DNA from: Heterocephalus glaber
Lineage: Eukaryota; Chordata; Mammalia; Rodentia; Bathyergidae
Direction of reading: 5' to 3'
Assembly: GCF_000247695.1 (NCBI RefSeq)
Contig: NW_004624732.1
Coordinates: 20,241,550-20,305,549, forward strand
Length of the DNA stretch: 64,000 nt
Shown piece by piece: positions 38,906-51,455 of the stretch (the stretch's first letter is position 1; every line of letters begins with the position of its first letter). Below the pieces are notes generated by a model. It saw only the letters and a program-made list of their open reading frames with translations, did not search any database and was not told the origin of the DNA. A program made the position numbers and the translations under genes.

Positions 38906-39272
38906 GGGAACCAGGGATTCAATAAACCAAAGGCACACCTTAAAGGAGAGCTGTTTGTTTTGTAGAGAAGAGGGAAAAGCAAAGGATGATGTCTACTTGT
39001 GACCTACCATTCTTTGTAATGCTACCGCTGGATTCCTCTTGTTTGCAGTACAGACTGCCTTCCTGAATTGTGCTCTGCCACCAACAATGAGCAACACAAG
39101 GGGCTCCTGCTCCTTGCTTTGACTTATTAACTCTAGGATAGGATTACCAAAGACAGGTTATGTTGATGACTAGTTTCATGTAGGGGTCTTGGTAGTCATA
39201 TATTTGTGAGATTGTAAACTGCCTCCAATGAATTCCCCTCTTACACTGTTCATAGGCATCTGAGTGCTCAGG

Positions 39273-39311
39273 TGCGTGCACACACAGACACACACACACA
39301 CACACACAGAG
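39273..39311. repeat. (AC)n microsatellite
   Basis: 'gcacacacagacacacacacacacacacacacagag' is a CA run with one early interruption. The open frames across it are repeat translations. Confidence 0.95.
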
Positions 39312-39544
39312 AAATTCTGCAGAAAAGAAACCCATTTAATGTTTCTTACCAAAGCATTTCTCAAACTTATTTGAACAGAAAACCATTTCCCACTGAATAC
39401 CATTAACATTAGGCAGAACTAGGAGTCTAGCACCCCACTGTGTAGGGTAAATTTGAATGAAACTATGTTATGATGAGCTCAATAAAGAAATGTCTGTTTA
39501 AACTGCTGACATGCTATTTTTAAAAGACCAATCCACAGATATCC

Positions 39545-39635
39545 CGGGGTGTTTGATACAATGCAGATTCCAAGTCTCTATTCCAGATGGACTTAATCAG
39601 AACTGTGAGGTCCAAAAATCTGCCTTTAAAAGAAA
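39545..39635 (-). mobile_element. MER5-like DNA transposon relic
   Basis: 'atgcagattccaagtctctattccagatggacttaatcagaactgtgaggtccaaaaatctgc' follows the antisense MER5 layout ('atgcagattctcaggccccacc...ctgaatcagaa'). Confidence 0.5.
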
Positions 39636-40809
39636 ATTCTAAATGACTTTAAAGCATTCCAGAATATGAAGCTACGAGCTAATGTGGTTGATGCCTGATG
39701 TTAGGATTACTTAGCCCATGGTTAGCATTAGAGACTGTGTTAGGTCACCATCTGTAGTGTGGTGTGTGTCTTCCTGGGAGATCATTTGCACCAATACAGA
39801 CTCAGGTGAAGCCACGTGCTGGCTGTAAAGAGCCCACGGAATGGTTCTTAACCTCAGAACTAATCCATCCAAGTGGACTCTCACCCTGGCAAGTCTCAAG
39901 CTTCTCTTCTTCCAGATTCCCGGAGCCATCATCAGTCACCAAGATCACAGTATAGGCAAACAACTCCCACAAAAAGACTGGTGCAAGGACACTGCAAGCC
40001 CCAAGTCACAAGTTTCCTTTGAAAGTTATAATTTTCTAGAAGCCCAATATTTTCAACAGACTGGTCAATATGTATTGTTTTTTTAATTGCACCTCATGGA
40101 GTTGCAAAATATTAAAGGCCTCTGAGTTACAACTAAAATCAGAGCAAGGATAGTCACAGAATTTTTTATTTTAATGGCAATCTAAATCTACATTTAGGAA
40201 AATTAAATAAAATGAAAAATTCAATCCCACAATTACAATGGCCATCTGCAAGCCCTCAGTTATCACCAGTGACTGGGTGCTCTATAGCATAAAAGAGAAC
40301 ATTTCCATTACCACAAAATGTTCCATTGTATGGTGTTGGTCTAGACCAATAGAATTTGATTGAATTATAGGAGTGTGAGTTTCATTCATTGCTAAGGAGA
40401 AGTTTTCCAATCACTCTGCCATCAGGAGTTCAGAAGGGAACACAGGGCTGCCCAACTGATGCCACGTCTACCATTCCCCATGTGGTGCTGCTTCTTAAAA
40501 TGGGCTTCTATAAAGTGTCTCGTGCGCAAAGATCTTCATGTAGTGCATCAGCACAATCATCTCCCTATATGAAATTTTCCCTATTTATGAATCAGTTTCT
40601 TACGAACCTACTTTTATTTGGCTCATTTTTGCTTTGGAAATATTTACATTAAACAAGCCACAGTCTAGCCTCAGGTGACTATTACCTAGTATCTTCAAAG
40701 TAATCTATTAAGATTGAATAGATGTGCAGCTTAACTTTCAAAGGGCAACATTATTTATTTTTAATTTTCCGGTTAGTAGAGGGCTTGGTAATTTCTAAGG
40801 AAAATAAGT

Positions 40810-40985
40810 GCTATCTATATAATCTTGGAAAAGTAATTTAACACCTGTGAACCTCAGTTTCCTCCTTTGTAAAATGAGAATAGTTTACATTTATATATTT
40901 TAATATTGCTCTTCATAGAATTGATCAAGATAATTAGTGGAGGAATAAAATCTAGCATAGCACCTGGTGTACTGTTTTATTCTAC
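40810..40985 (+). mobile_element. MIR SINE
   Basis: 'atcttggaaaagtaatttaacacctgtgaacctcagtttcctcctttgtaaaatgagaatag' then 'ctagcatagcacctggtg' match the MIR core and 3' part in order. Confidence 0.85.
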
Positions 40986-42419
40986 TAAACTTAAATGACA
41001 TTAGCTAGAGTTCAGTATAAAACTAGCAAAGTTCAAAAAGAGAATATAAAATATGACTTATCCCACCCCATTGCCCACCTTCTCTTCCTCCTCCTTCTAA
41101 ATAAAGAAAATGTAGGTGATATGTGGCAAAACTTGAAAATAGTTCCCTATGTTGGAAGATGCTAGAGCTTGACATAGTCAAACAAATAATAATATTTTTA
41201 AGCCTATACCAGACACATTAAAAAAAGAAAAAAACAAGAAAAACAAGAAAAGAAAATTAGTGATGTACTATGGGTTGCATATGATTCCAATATTGCTTCC
41301 TGGGTTCATGTGAAACCTTTTATTCTTTGACAACTTCACTTTCGAATAAACAGCTGCATTGTATATGGACAGGTTGACACCCTTCTATGATTTCTTTCTT
41401 GGTCTCACTCACATGAGGTAAACATAGTCTTTCCCACCTCCACCTGCAGGAGCTCCGCAGAGGCGCACTGAATCCGGAGGGTCCTCTGCACACATCTTAT
41501 TGCCAAGAGGTGCTGATGTCCTGGTACAATCACCAGTGATGTTCTGTGTGTCTCTCTAGAGCTGCCTTCCCTCAGGCTTGCCTTCCATTGCAGAGCACCC
41601 CATTTATTTTCTCTTAAAGCACAAGATTGTAATAAATATAATGCACTTGTATACTTCCTTCCACTATTATTTATAGATTACACTGCTCAAATATATTGCT
41701 ATGGTTTGCTTGCCTAATTTTATGATGGCCTTGCTAAACAGAAATACTTTTGCTAGCTAGTGCTTACAGATGGAGCACTTAACACCACGTGAGCAGTGAC
41801 AGCTGGCACCAGCGTTGCTTTTATTAGGCACTCTTGCTATTCAAATAGAGCAATACTTGGCATAAACCACACCAGAAACTTTTCAAGATGAGAAAGAAGC
41901 AAAGGGCTTTAATTCCTAAATCTTGGGCACCAGGCTCCAGAGTTTTAGGTGTGCAAAGATTCTAAACATTCCCAAGTTTATTCCAAATCTTGAGGCAGTT
42001 CTATATCCAACATCAAGCAGCACTGTTGAGTTGTATAAGCTTCCTAAGCAGTTTATCCCCAGCTACTGGGAGCAAATGCTGCTAAAGTGTGAAATGTTCA
42101 AATTATTCAGCAAATCCTTGCAATGCACCTGCTTTCAATTGAATACATCACTGAATCAAGGACTTTCTCATAGGAGGCAAAATGCAGGTACTGATTATGG
42201 TTGGGAGCTAAATGAAATCCATAAGCATGGTAGCAGAGACTGTCAAATAAGAAAATGTCAGTATGGATAGTTAGGGAGGCTGCTTGGAGCAGGTGAACCA
42301 GATTTTGATGGATAGAATGGATTTGGGTTCAAACAGCAGGGGAAAAAAAATTCAGAGAGAAACAAAACACTGGCAAGTAAGTGCCTGGGGACTGGAATGA
42401 GGTTGGTTGCTTTGGGGCT

Positions 42420-42650
42420 GGTAATGGCCCACTTTTGGAATGTCCTTCCACTGCTGTTTTCATTTCTGCTTGCCTGTCTAAATGCATGAGATGTAAATTT
42501 ATGTCTCTCTAAACCATGAATTTTCCTAAGACGTCTGCTTCCATGTTTCTTGTGTAGCTCTTTTGCTCTTGAGCATCTTGAAGGCAGAGACCAGTGGTAT
42601 ATATTCTGGAACAGAGCAGATGCTCTGTAAATGCATGTAGATGGAATGAC
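42420..42650 (+). mobile_element. L2 LINE 3' end
   Basis: 'tggaatgtccttccactgctgttttc', then 'ttgagcatcttgaaggcagagaccagtgg', then 'ggaacagagcagatgctctgtaaatgcatg' follow the L2 3' end order. Confidence 0.6.
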
Positions 42651-43948
42651 AAATTAATCCAGTAGGAGATAAAGAAAGATCAGAAGACAGGGCAAAGGCC
42701 TTGGGGGACTGCAAAATGCAAGCTGGAGAATTTGGAGCCTTATGTTTAATGCTTCCGGGTTAAAGTCACTTGAAATGCCCTATAGAATCTGATGTTCAGA
42801 ATAGCTAGAGTTGCAATAATAAATATATTTGGCAAAGTGGGAGAGTAGTTTGAGGTAAATTGTGTGAAAGAGGATCATTCTCAACTATTTTATTTCCCTG
42901 TGTAAAAAGTGGTTATACATTTAGGATAATTCTATCAAGACGTGTTGTTTTATAAATTCACTATGTTGTGGAGAATGAAATAGTTGCATATGGAAATTTT
43001 ATTACAGGTGGGAGCTCAACCCTGGGGGCTCTTCTTATGGGTCTCCACACAATTGTGCCAAATGAGGATTAAGAAAAATACATTATAGAATCAGGTTTAA
43101 GTTCTATGAGGCTCTAAAGAGCTAGCTCTTTATCAAGGCTTGGCTTTCCTTGTTGAAGAAATATTTAATAACACTGAAAACCACAGTCCTTTGTAATACT
43201 CTCTTTGCTGTTTGCTTAGGTCCCTGCGAGCCCCAGGTTCTAATCCTCTCACTCTCTGTCTGGTGTGTGGGTCTCTTCACATAAACTCCAGAGCAACAGC
43301 TTAATATGAGTAAGCATAGTAATTGGAGTGACCTTTAAAATATGTACTCCTCTTGTCACTCTCAGATACTTGAGACTTACCAAATTGCCAGTTAAAATAT
43401 TATTTCCACCTCCACTTCCGTTGGCTTTAAGGAGGCAGACTTTCTTGCCTTCCTGTTTGGCTAAGTGTAGGTGTAACCTATATGGTGTAAGGAATGGCTT
43501 ACTAGAAGACAAATCCTTTATGGCAGCCAAGGACAGGGTGGAGGAATGTGGAGAGGAGAGGGGAAGGAATGGCATTAGTGGAAGACAGAGGAATTCTCAG
43601 GACATTCATATTTGGGGAAAATATGGGCACTTGTTTTTAGCTAAAATTCCAGTTAGAATTAGCTTTTAATTAAGGAAAGTGAATTTTTTCACTTGTTATC
43701 CCTAGAGCCTCCACAGTAAACAATGATTTCAGCAGAGGCCATGCAGCCAGAGCCCTGAGTTCAGAATCATCTGCCAAATGTCTGTAGAAAGCTTAGAAAA
43801 GTACAAACCTCTGAGAGATCCACTGAGAGAAATTTGGAGTGACCTCTGAACAGCTGCTTATGTGGGTTGGAGGATAATCACATCCATATCCCTTTTTTCT
43901 GACCTATTGCTTCATCCGTGGTATAAACCAACCTTCCTACAAGGAAGG

Positions 43949-43987
43949 CTGCATCATGCCACTTAACTCTAACTGCATCATGCCACT
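43949..43987. repeat. Short direct repeat
   Basis: The 15-mer 'ctgcatcatgccact' occurs at 43949-43963 and again at 43973-43987, a 24-bp period. It looks like a small local duplication. Confidence 0.8.
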
Positions 43988-44454
43988 CATTATATTTGGT
44001 AGCATCTATGATCATGTGCATGATAACCTGTGTCCTTCCATGCAGCCATCAAAAGTCAGAAATAGTCTAACGCCTACATTGCATTAGATATTATGTTCTT
44101 GGCATGGCTGAGATTTGTTGAGCACAAGAGATGAATGAATGGTCTGTGATGGTAGAAGGAGACCATGATCTACTGACCAAAGCAAGACCAGAGCAGGGAA
44201 AGACAACGACAATGGTGTGCTCTTTAAGATCAAAGACTCTACTTGTTCATCCTGGATTCCCAGTATAAGTAAATACGCCTGACTCCCAAAGAGGCACTCA
44301 TCAAAGACCTGATGAGTGGCACTGAAAGGAAGATGAGCAGAACATGACAGTCTCTCAGAAATGTACATCAGAACCCATAGGACAGTGAATGTGAATACAC
44401 ACATGCACGTACAAGTGCTGAGGTTGATACATAGAATGTTTACTCACAGTATGA

Positions 44455-44879
44455 GTTTCTATAATTCTTTTTTTTCCTTTAAATTCTTTTATTGGTACAT
44501 TTTAGGTATACAATACATTTGCATTTATCATTGGGTGCTTGTACCTGTACATGATGTATCTTGGTTCTTATTTTTTCCCCATTCCCTATCCTCCCTTCAC
44601 CCCCTCCACCCTTCCCTATTTACAAAGACTTTGTTTCCATTTTTTCCTTTTCTTATAATTTTTCCTTTCCCTTCTTTCCTTTCCCCTTCCCCTCCCACTT
44701 CCCCTACCCTTTTAGACCTTTTCTTCCTATTTCAAATTATCAATTATTTGTTTTAACCATTTAATCCTTATTTACACTTTCAGTTTCTCACACCAGAGAA
44801 ACTATTCGGTATTTACATGTGTGTCCTATTTATTTCACTTAAGAGTATGGCCTCAATAAGCATCGTTTCTATAATTCTT
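44455..44879 (-). mobile_element. 5'-truncated L1 with perfect 15-bp target duplications
   Basis: 'gtttctataattctt' is present at both 44455-44469 and 44865-44879. Between them is a ~395-bp L1 3' UTR in the gene's sense direction: a tail complement, AATAAA (tttatt at 44488-44493), the polypyrimidine complement of the L1 purine tract, and an end at the complement of 'gatgc..attgaggccatactctt'. The flanking perfection suggests a fairly recent insertion. Confidence 0.95.
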
Positions 44880-47429
44880 AATAAAATTATATGGTCAAAT
44901 CTATAAACTCAGAGTTGGCTAAGGGCCACGATTGTGATGCACTTCAATGTCAAAGCAAGGCTAGCCTCCTGTCTAATTATTAAAATCAAAACTGTACTTT
45001 TCATGGAGAGAAGCAGATAGCGAGGTAATTCTAATTTTTTTTATAATTAAGTTTATGCTGTTCTAGATATGCTAGGCATCTCAGGAGTTCAGAGACCACA
45101 ACATTTGGAGACATAAAATACAACATAATCACTTTTTTTCTGAAGTAACTATCAGTTTTAGGTTGTTTTTTCTCCTCTACATTTCCCAGATGTTCAGATA
45201 TCTTCCCATGGTCTACAGTATATTCCAGTGTTAGGAGAGAAAGGCTCTGTAGTGTGCGTAGTAAAACACGTCAAAGGGATCTTTTTAAGATGAAGCTAAA
45301 CTGAGAAGGAAGGTTTCAAGTCTGTAACTTGAATCAAGTGAAAACATTAATCATTTGTCCAAACCATAAAATAGGTTATATATGCAGGTACATTATTCAA
45401 AAATGTTGTCATCTTTTTCTGCTTGTGTATGGGTTTTCTAAAATCTGGCCTGCAAATTTACATAGAGACCCATCCATTTCTGTCTGTTGCTTTTATCTTG
45501 CAGAACTTTCATCTTTCAGCTTAGTCGGTCCTTGTCAAAACTCCAAGAGGGATGAGGGAATAATATCACCTGGCTTTTGTTTTACTATCTTATAGTTGTA
45601 AAATGTATAATTATTTCCATTGACTACCAAAGAAGCTGAAATACAGAAGAGGTCAAATGGTAGACTGTGTACATAGTTGGGCTAAAATGTAAGCAGTATG
45701 AGGTTTACCACCTCAGAATCTGCAGTTTGATTTGGTTTTGAGTCCAGTTTTTAAATTTATGTTAATGTCAGTTTCCTAGTCTGGCACCCAGGGAGACAGA
45801 AGTTCCCTCTGGGCGTAAGAACGAAGGACAACTGTGCCTTGACACAAGTGTGAGTGGACCCAGTTATGCATCCCTCTGTGTTCCCATCACAACAAACCCA
45901 CCATGCTTTCATGTTCTATGACCTTCCCATAAGAGACCTTCATATAAAATAAAAATATCATAGCTCTCATTTTCAATTCAGCTTTCAGAGCATCAACAAA
46001 TGAGCACCTTATGTTGTAGGTCAGACTTGCTTTTTCACCAACTCAGAACACCCAACTCCCTGTCTCTTCTTATTGTGTCTCTAAACAGAGCTGACAGTGG
46101 CCCACCAATGCTTCTTTTGTACAGGATAAAACAGTAATAAAAAGCTACAGGTGCTTTGCCTTGAAGGCCTAATGAATATAAGTCAATGCAGAAGAAACTA
46201 AATGTGGCATTTGTTATGTAGGAGGGAGCCTCTTTAGGGAATGTGAAACACAGATGGAAAGCCCTTATCAGGGTGTTGGATGAAGACTTATTGAGATATT
46301 GATCCTGTGAAGAAATCAATAAGAATCTCTTCCTTCTAATTATTAATTTAGAAATGTTTTCCACCTCACAGAAGAGAGTTGAGAATTTAAAATAATCTTT
46401 TTCTCATGCTTCAAACTAGAGCAAAAATTTCCTTGGCTTTTATGTGGTCTAAAATCTGAATTTCTTAGCCAGTATTTTTTAGGTCAGAGGATCCAGGCAC
46501 CTATAGATTTCTATAGATATTTTTTCAAGTTTCCCTGGATATGCACTTAATTATTCAGCCTCAGAACATTAGCTCTTGGAATGAAACCTTCATCTTTGGA
46601 AGTGCTTGTGATAATTTACCCAGCTCATTGTTGTGGGTTTGTCTTCCTCATCAATATTTCAGATTACCAGTTGCTGGGGGAAGATTCTTACCACTGATGG
46701 GCCGAAATGATGTGCCTCCCTCAGTGTGGCTGGAACTCCGTGTTTTCCATGAATCTACCCTTTCTCATGCACAGGTAGAAAAGTACCATTTTGTCATTGT
46801 AAGGAGACACTTTCCTTGTGAAAACATGCAATGAGAGTTGTGATATTGGTGACGGTACACAGGTGCACTTGTTCAAGGGCACTCATCCTAAATAAAATCC
46901 AGGTATATAAGACTCTTAAGCCCTGCTTCCCTGCTAACATCCAAAAAGGTATGATATGGGGAAGGAACATTCAAGAAGCAGACAAATAATCAGTACTTTT
47001 CCTAGAAGCTCCAGATGGACAGCCCATACCAAACCTTACCTTCACAAAACAGTCGCTCTGGCTAATCCTACAGTGCCTTTACTCCCAGAGTAGCCCAAAA
47101 GGCCAGATAACACCACATCTGCTGGTGGAGACTTTAGCTGTCTCCAGTGTTTCTCAGTAGGGTCACCACAAGTTTGTGACAGTGATTTCTCTGGACAGAA
47201 ACGCCTATGGCTCCAGAGGCATTCCACTCAGTCTGTTCACAGCCCTTCTCACCCTGCCTTACTAAATCCACTTCGTGATTTCAGCACAAGATGAAAAACA
47301 CACCATTTTCTACTTCACAGTCCTGCTGAAGAATGTAGGCTGCTGGGTCACTGCAGGGTCAGAAGCAGCATACCATGCAAGGACAGGGTAAATCTGTCCA
47401 ACCAGACTCCTTCAGTTTCAGCCAGGCTC

Positions 47430-47525
47430 TGCTTCACCCTGGCAGTGTGACCTCGGCCAAGTTACTTAGTGCCTCTATGTTTCAATTTCATCATGTGTGC
47501 AATAAGGTTAATGATATCGTTACCA
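47430..47525 (+). mobile_element. MIR SINE
   Basis: 'ggcagtgtgacctcggccaagttacttagtgcctctatgtttcaatttcatcatgtgtgcaataagg' follows the MIR core ('tgtgaccttgggcaagttacttaacctct'). Confidence 0.8.
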
Positions 47526-48504
47526 AGGGTGATGTGGTCCCAGACAAGTCCCCAGCTGTACCACAAAGATGTACTGGCCAAAAACAACATTATTTAAAAA
47601 TTAGCTACTAAGAGGGCCTTTTATTTAGATTCTGGACCATTTTGTGGGGTGGCAAGTTCTCTCTTTAATCATGACTTGACTTCTGTTACCCACCACTGTC
47701 TGTGCAAACCTCCAATCTAGGCAAACAAATGTCCAACACCTCACCCTCTCCGTCCCAGCCCGTGCCACACATAGTGAAGCACCTGAAGTGTCCTGCCTAA
47801 CCCAGCCTTCTCTGCAATTCCTCCTGCAACTTCACTCTCTCTGTGATGCCTCCCTTTGCCTGCTCTGCCTATTAAAGACCACTTGAGTCCTTACACTCAG
47901 GTCCCTTTGCTAATGGCTGACTAAGTCAAAGGAACTCATTTATTTTGGTAAAAAGAAAAAAGGATTAATTCAAAGCTACTTCTGAGGAGAGAAGAGCCTC
48001 AAAATCTTGTACAGGTGTGTTAGGTTCTTCTATAGCAAGGAGCAATAGGGTGAGGAAATACAATGAGACAGTAGACATGTGCAGGCTTGTTTCTGCCCTT
48101 CCTGGATCCAGCCGCTCCATCCCTTGACTAGGAAGTAAAGTTGCACTTTGGGCATCTGGTGCAGCATCTACATATTCTGCCCATCATATGGGCTGAGGAG
48201 AGGTAGGGGTAGCCCTTTATGCCCCAGGCCTGAGAAAGATTGGAAAAACCTTTTGTCTGTAAAGGAAAAATATCCACCTTTCAAGTTTCCATTTTGCCTT
48301 CCTGGTTATGTGGTCACTCTCGCCCATGACTTCTCCTTCTTTAGGGTTGTGGCCAAAGGCTCTCAACATTTGTATGATTGAGAAATCACAAAAAATGTTT
48401 TTGAATCATGGTACACCTAAATTATTAAACATGGGATCTTAGGCAGTTACTGTCCCTCCTGGAGCACTGTTGATTTCCTGTGTAAATGGCAATAGAGGGA
48501 CAAA

Positions 48505-48690
48505 CCAACGGTTGTCAAATTTGGGTGTAGGTCAGAATCACCTGGGGCACTTGTTAAATTTCAGGCTATGTCTCCTGGTAAGTGCCTGATCCAGTAGGTC
48601 TGGTTTGGCACTAGGGTCTTTGTACAGATAATTAGTTGCCAGGTGATGCTGGGCCACTGGCCTGAGGGACACACTCGGGGAGCCACTTGG
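48505..48690 (+). mobile_element. MER5A-like DNA transposon relic
   Basis: 'tcagaatcacctggggcacttgttaaatttcagg', 'tgatccagtaggtctgg', 'ttgccaggtgatgctgggccactgg' and 'ggagccac' are MER5A landmarks in order; MER5A is a short non-autonomous hAT-Charlie element. Confidence 0.85.
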
Positions 48691-50121
48691 TGGCCTTTTG
48701 CAGAAGTGTAGGGATAATTAAATGAAGTAACATTTAGAGAATGTTTCCTTGGTTGATATTCCATAAAATATAACCTTTCGTTTTCCTCCATGAAATGGTA
48801 AATAAGAAAGCAGAAGAGATCCTGCTTTGATCTTGGCCCCATTCCATGAGTGCGGGGAGAATGCCATATTGTAACATGTCTTGTTTTAGAGTGGGGACCT
48901 CAGATTGTGTGGGCATTGCCCTCACTATGGCTTTTCTGGCACCAAATATAAAGACTTTCAATTTTAGAAATAGAGGGAAAACATATGTATTACCCCGCAA
49001 CATACTCTTTTTATATTATCCACCGTTTTTAACAAACTCCCACACGCTGGAGGGTTTTTAGCAAGAGTCTGTGAGGGGAGGTTATCCAACATAATACTTC
49101 TCACTTTCAGTGTTTATAGCACTCCAAACCATCAGCCAAGAATGTAAGAATCTTGACCAAAGAGTTTGGCAGATGCATTTCTTAAAAGAAAATATGTTGG
49201 TAGAAAAAGAAAGGGCTATGGAGGGAACAAGTTACATTTCATAACTCATTTGGCTGCAGGAAATTGAATACACTGTTCCACATGTGATCCACTGTTTGGA
49301 AAAAGTAAATTGTTTGATTTTCAAGAGGATTAGAGTAAAAAAATCTCCCTAGGATGTAATAGCATGGACCAGGGAACAGTCCTTGCTTCCATACCTAGCT
49401 TTTTCACCCTCCATGTGACCTCTATTTCTGCCCATGCAAAATCAGGGATAAATGACCTTCAAAGATTTCCCAGCAGCACTACTGTAAGAAAAAGGTTCTT
49501 AGGGAATAAGACCCACACAGATCCTTTGCTGAGTACTGGGTCATACCCTATCAACGTCTCAATCATTATGGGTGATATTTGATGGGGGTGGTGTGCAGGG
49601 AGATGTCATTCTCATTAGAGTGGCACCATCATCACCTATAGGTTGTGAATTTTTTTTTGTAGAAGGAATGATCAAGCTGTAATGTTCAGCAGGGGTCAGA
49701 AAGGTAACCGTCCTCCTCATAAAAATACAGATTATGTTTGTTGGCAGCCACTGCTATTCTAAACTCACAGTCCCCTCTATCCAAAATCCTCCATCACTTC
49801 TGCATCTGAGGATCTGTTCTCAAGTACATTCATAAAGGCTTTGTTTGAGGTACAAAGCAGTGATGACCTAAGTGACAGAGACAAAGAGAGGCTGGAGGGA
49901 AAAGGAATTCAATGCCAGATGCTCACATGGCCCCTTGAGCTGATTTTAATGCCCCTTTGGAAAGAGGGATACTGAATCACGTCTCAAGGAACGTTCTGAG
50001 ACCCCTTGAGCTTCTGACCTTGAGGAGAGCTGCTTGGGGTTGTAAGAGGGCCAAGTTCCATTCCTCTTCACATTTACATCACCTTCCTAGTGTCCAGGAT
50101 TAGTCTTTAAGAGGGCTCTAG

Positions 50122-50265
50122 AAGTGTGGTTCTTAGGTTGAAGCATCAATAGCATCATACAAGGACTTTGTTAGAAATGCAAATTTTCAGGCTTACTTTC
50201 AGCAATTTGTGTTTTGACAAGCCTTTTTTGTGCTTCTGATGCAAACACTCAAATTTTCCTGCAAC
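50122..50265 (-). mobile_element. MER5A-like DNA transposon relic
   Basis: 'agtgtggttcttaggttgaagcatcaatagcatc', 'ggactttgttagaaatgcaaattttcaggc', 'agcaatttgtgttttgacaagcc' and 'gtgcttctgatgcaaac' are the reverse-complement MER5A landmarks in order. Confidence 0.85.
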
Positions 50266-50644
50266 ATTAAAGGGGGTCCTCATACTTGCATTCTTGTCAA
50301 TGTAGGGACTACATATGCATCAACCTGGAAATGAGGGCCTCCTTAAATTATGCTTTTTAGATCTATCTTAGATCAGACTTTGAAGCCACTGTCTTAGGAA
50401 AATCTCAAAAGTCACTATAGATGACGGCTTCCCTAAAGGGCAGTGGTTGGTGGCCTAGAGGGCCAGATCCTACGAATTACAAGGAATTGAATCCCAAATG
50501 AAATCATGGAACAGAGATATTTCTATGGAGATCACCCAAAAATCATTGGGAATCAGATGGTCATGATGGGGCTTGCAGGATATTAGAAGGAGCCTTAAGT
50601 CTTCTCATTCCTCAGGAAAGCCAAAGAGTTTGTCAAAATTTGGA

Positions 50645-50845
50645 CTTGAGAATTAACACAGTGAACATTTTCTGAGTATCAACTATATATCAGAAATGCA
50701 ACTGAGCACATGCCTGCTCAGACTCTCTCATTTACCTCTTAACCCAAAGGTAGGCTTTATAAACTTAGTATTAAAAAAAAAGAGTCATAGACAAAAGATC
50801 AAATAACATGCATGCCATATCTCAACTGCTAATGATGGGCTGGGA
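50645..50845 (-). mobile_element. MIR SINE
   Basis: 'ctgagtatcaactatatatcagaaatgcaactgagcac', 'tctcatttacctcttaaccc', then 'aaaagatcaaataacatgc' and 'gctgggatttcaa' fit an antisense MIR (ending 'gagctgggattcgaa'). Confidence 0.6.
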
Positions 50846-51374
50846 TTTCAATGCCTTTTCTTGCCTCTTACAGCTCCAGCCACTTGCACCTGGATTTAGG
50901 AATCTTCCCAGATGCCTCTAATTCCCTCTATTTCAGACAGCTTGTACATCACATCCTTGCTTTGTCCTCCTGGTTTGACATCACACCTCACATTCCATCA
51001 CCAATTCAAATTTCTGGCCATAATGTGGTATCTTTCTATGCTGTCCTATAACTTTAAGCCCAAGGAAGGACTGTGGATGGCTTCAGGTATTTACTTTGCC
51101 TTTTCTGTAAGGGCATTGGCAAGAAAAATCTCTAGACCTGGCCCATTTGGGATCTACCCGATACACACTACTTTGAATCCCCTCCTCTTTTAAATGGAAT
51201 TATACTTTGGGTAGGTAAAGTTTACAAATAATGTGATATATTACAAATTCTTAAAAAATGTATGTGGTCCAGCAGAAGACAGATTACATAGTGTCACAGA
51301 TACACAGTGACATTTCCATGTCAGTGTGTCCATTAGACAGTATAGAGGAGAGCACTAACAATGTTCTTGACTGC

Positions 51375-51455
51375 AACTTAAGCTTTCTGTGAACTTGCAA
51401 AACTTGATATACCTCTCTGGGTCTCAGTTTACTTCTTCTTAAAAAGGAAGATCTT
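51375..51455 (+). mobile_element. Possible MIR fragment
   Basis: 'aacttgatatacctctctgggtctcagtttacttcttctt' resembles the MIR core ('acctctctgagcctcagtttcctcatct'). The match is short. Confidence 0.4.

Noticed and set aside
43249..43669. Overlapping ~110-residue frames on both strands
   Set aside because: Length is within chance for this patch; no domain or splice evidence.
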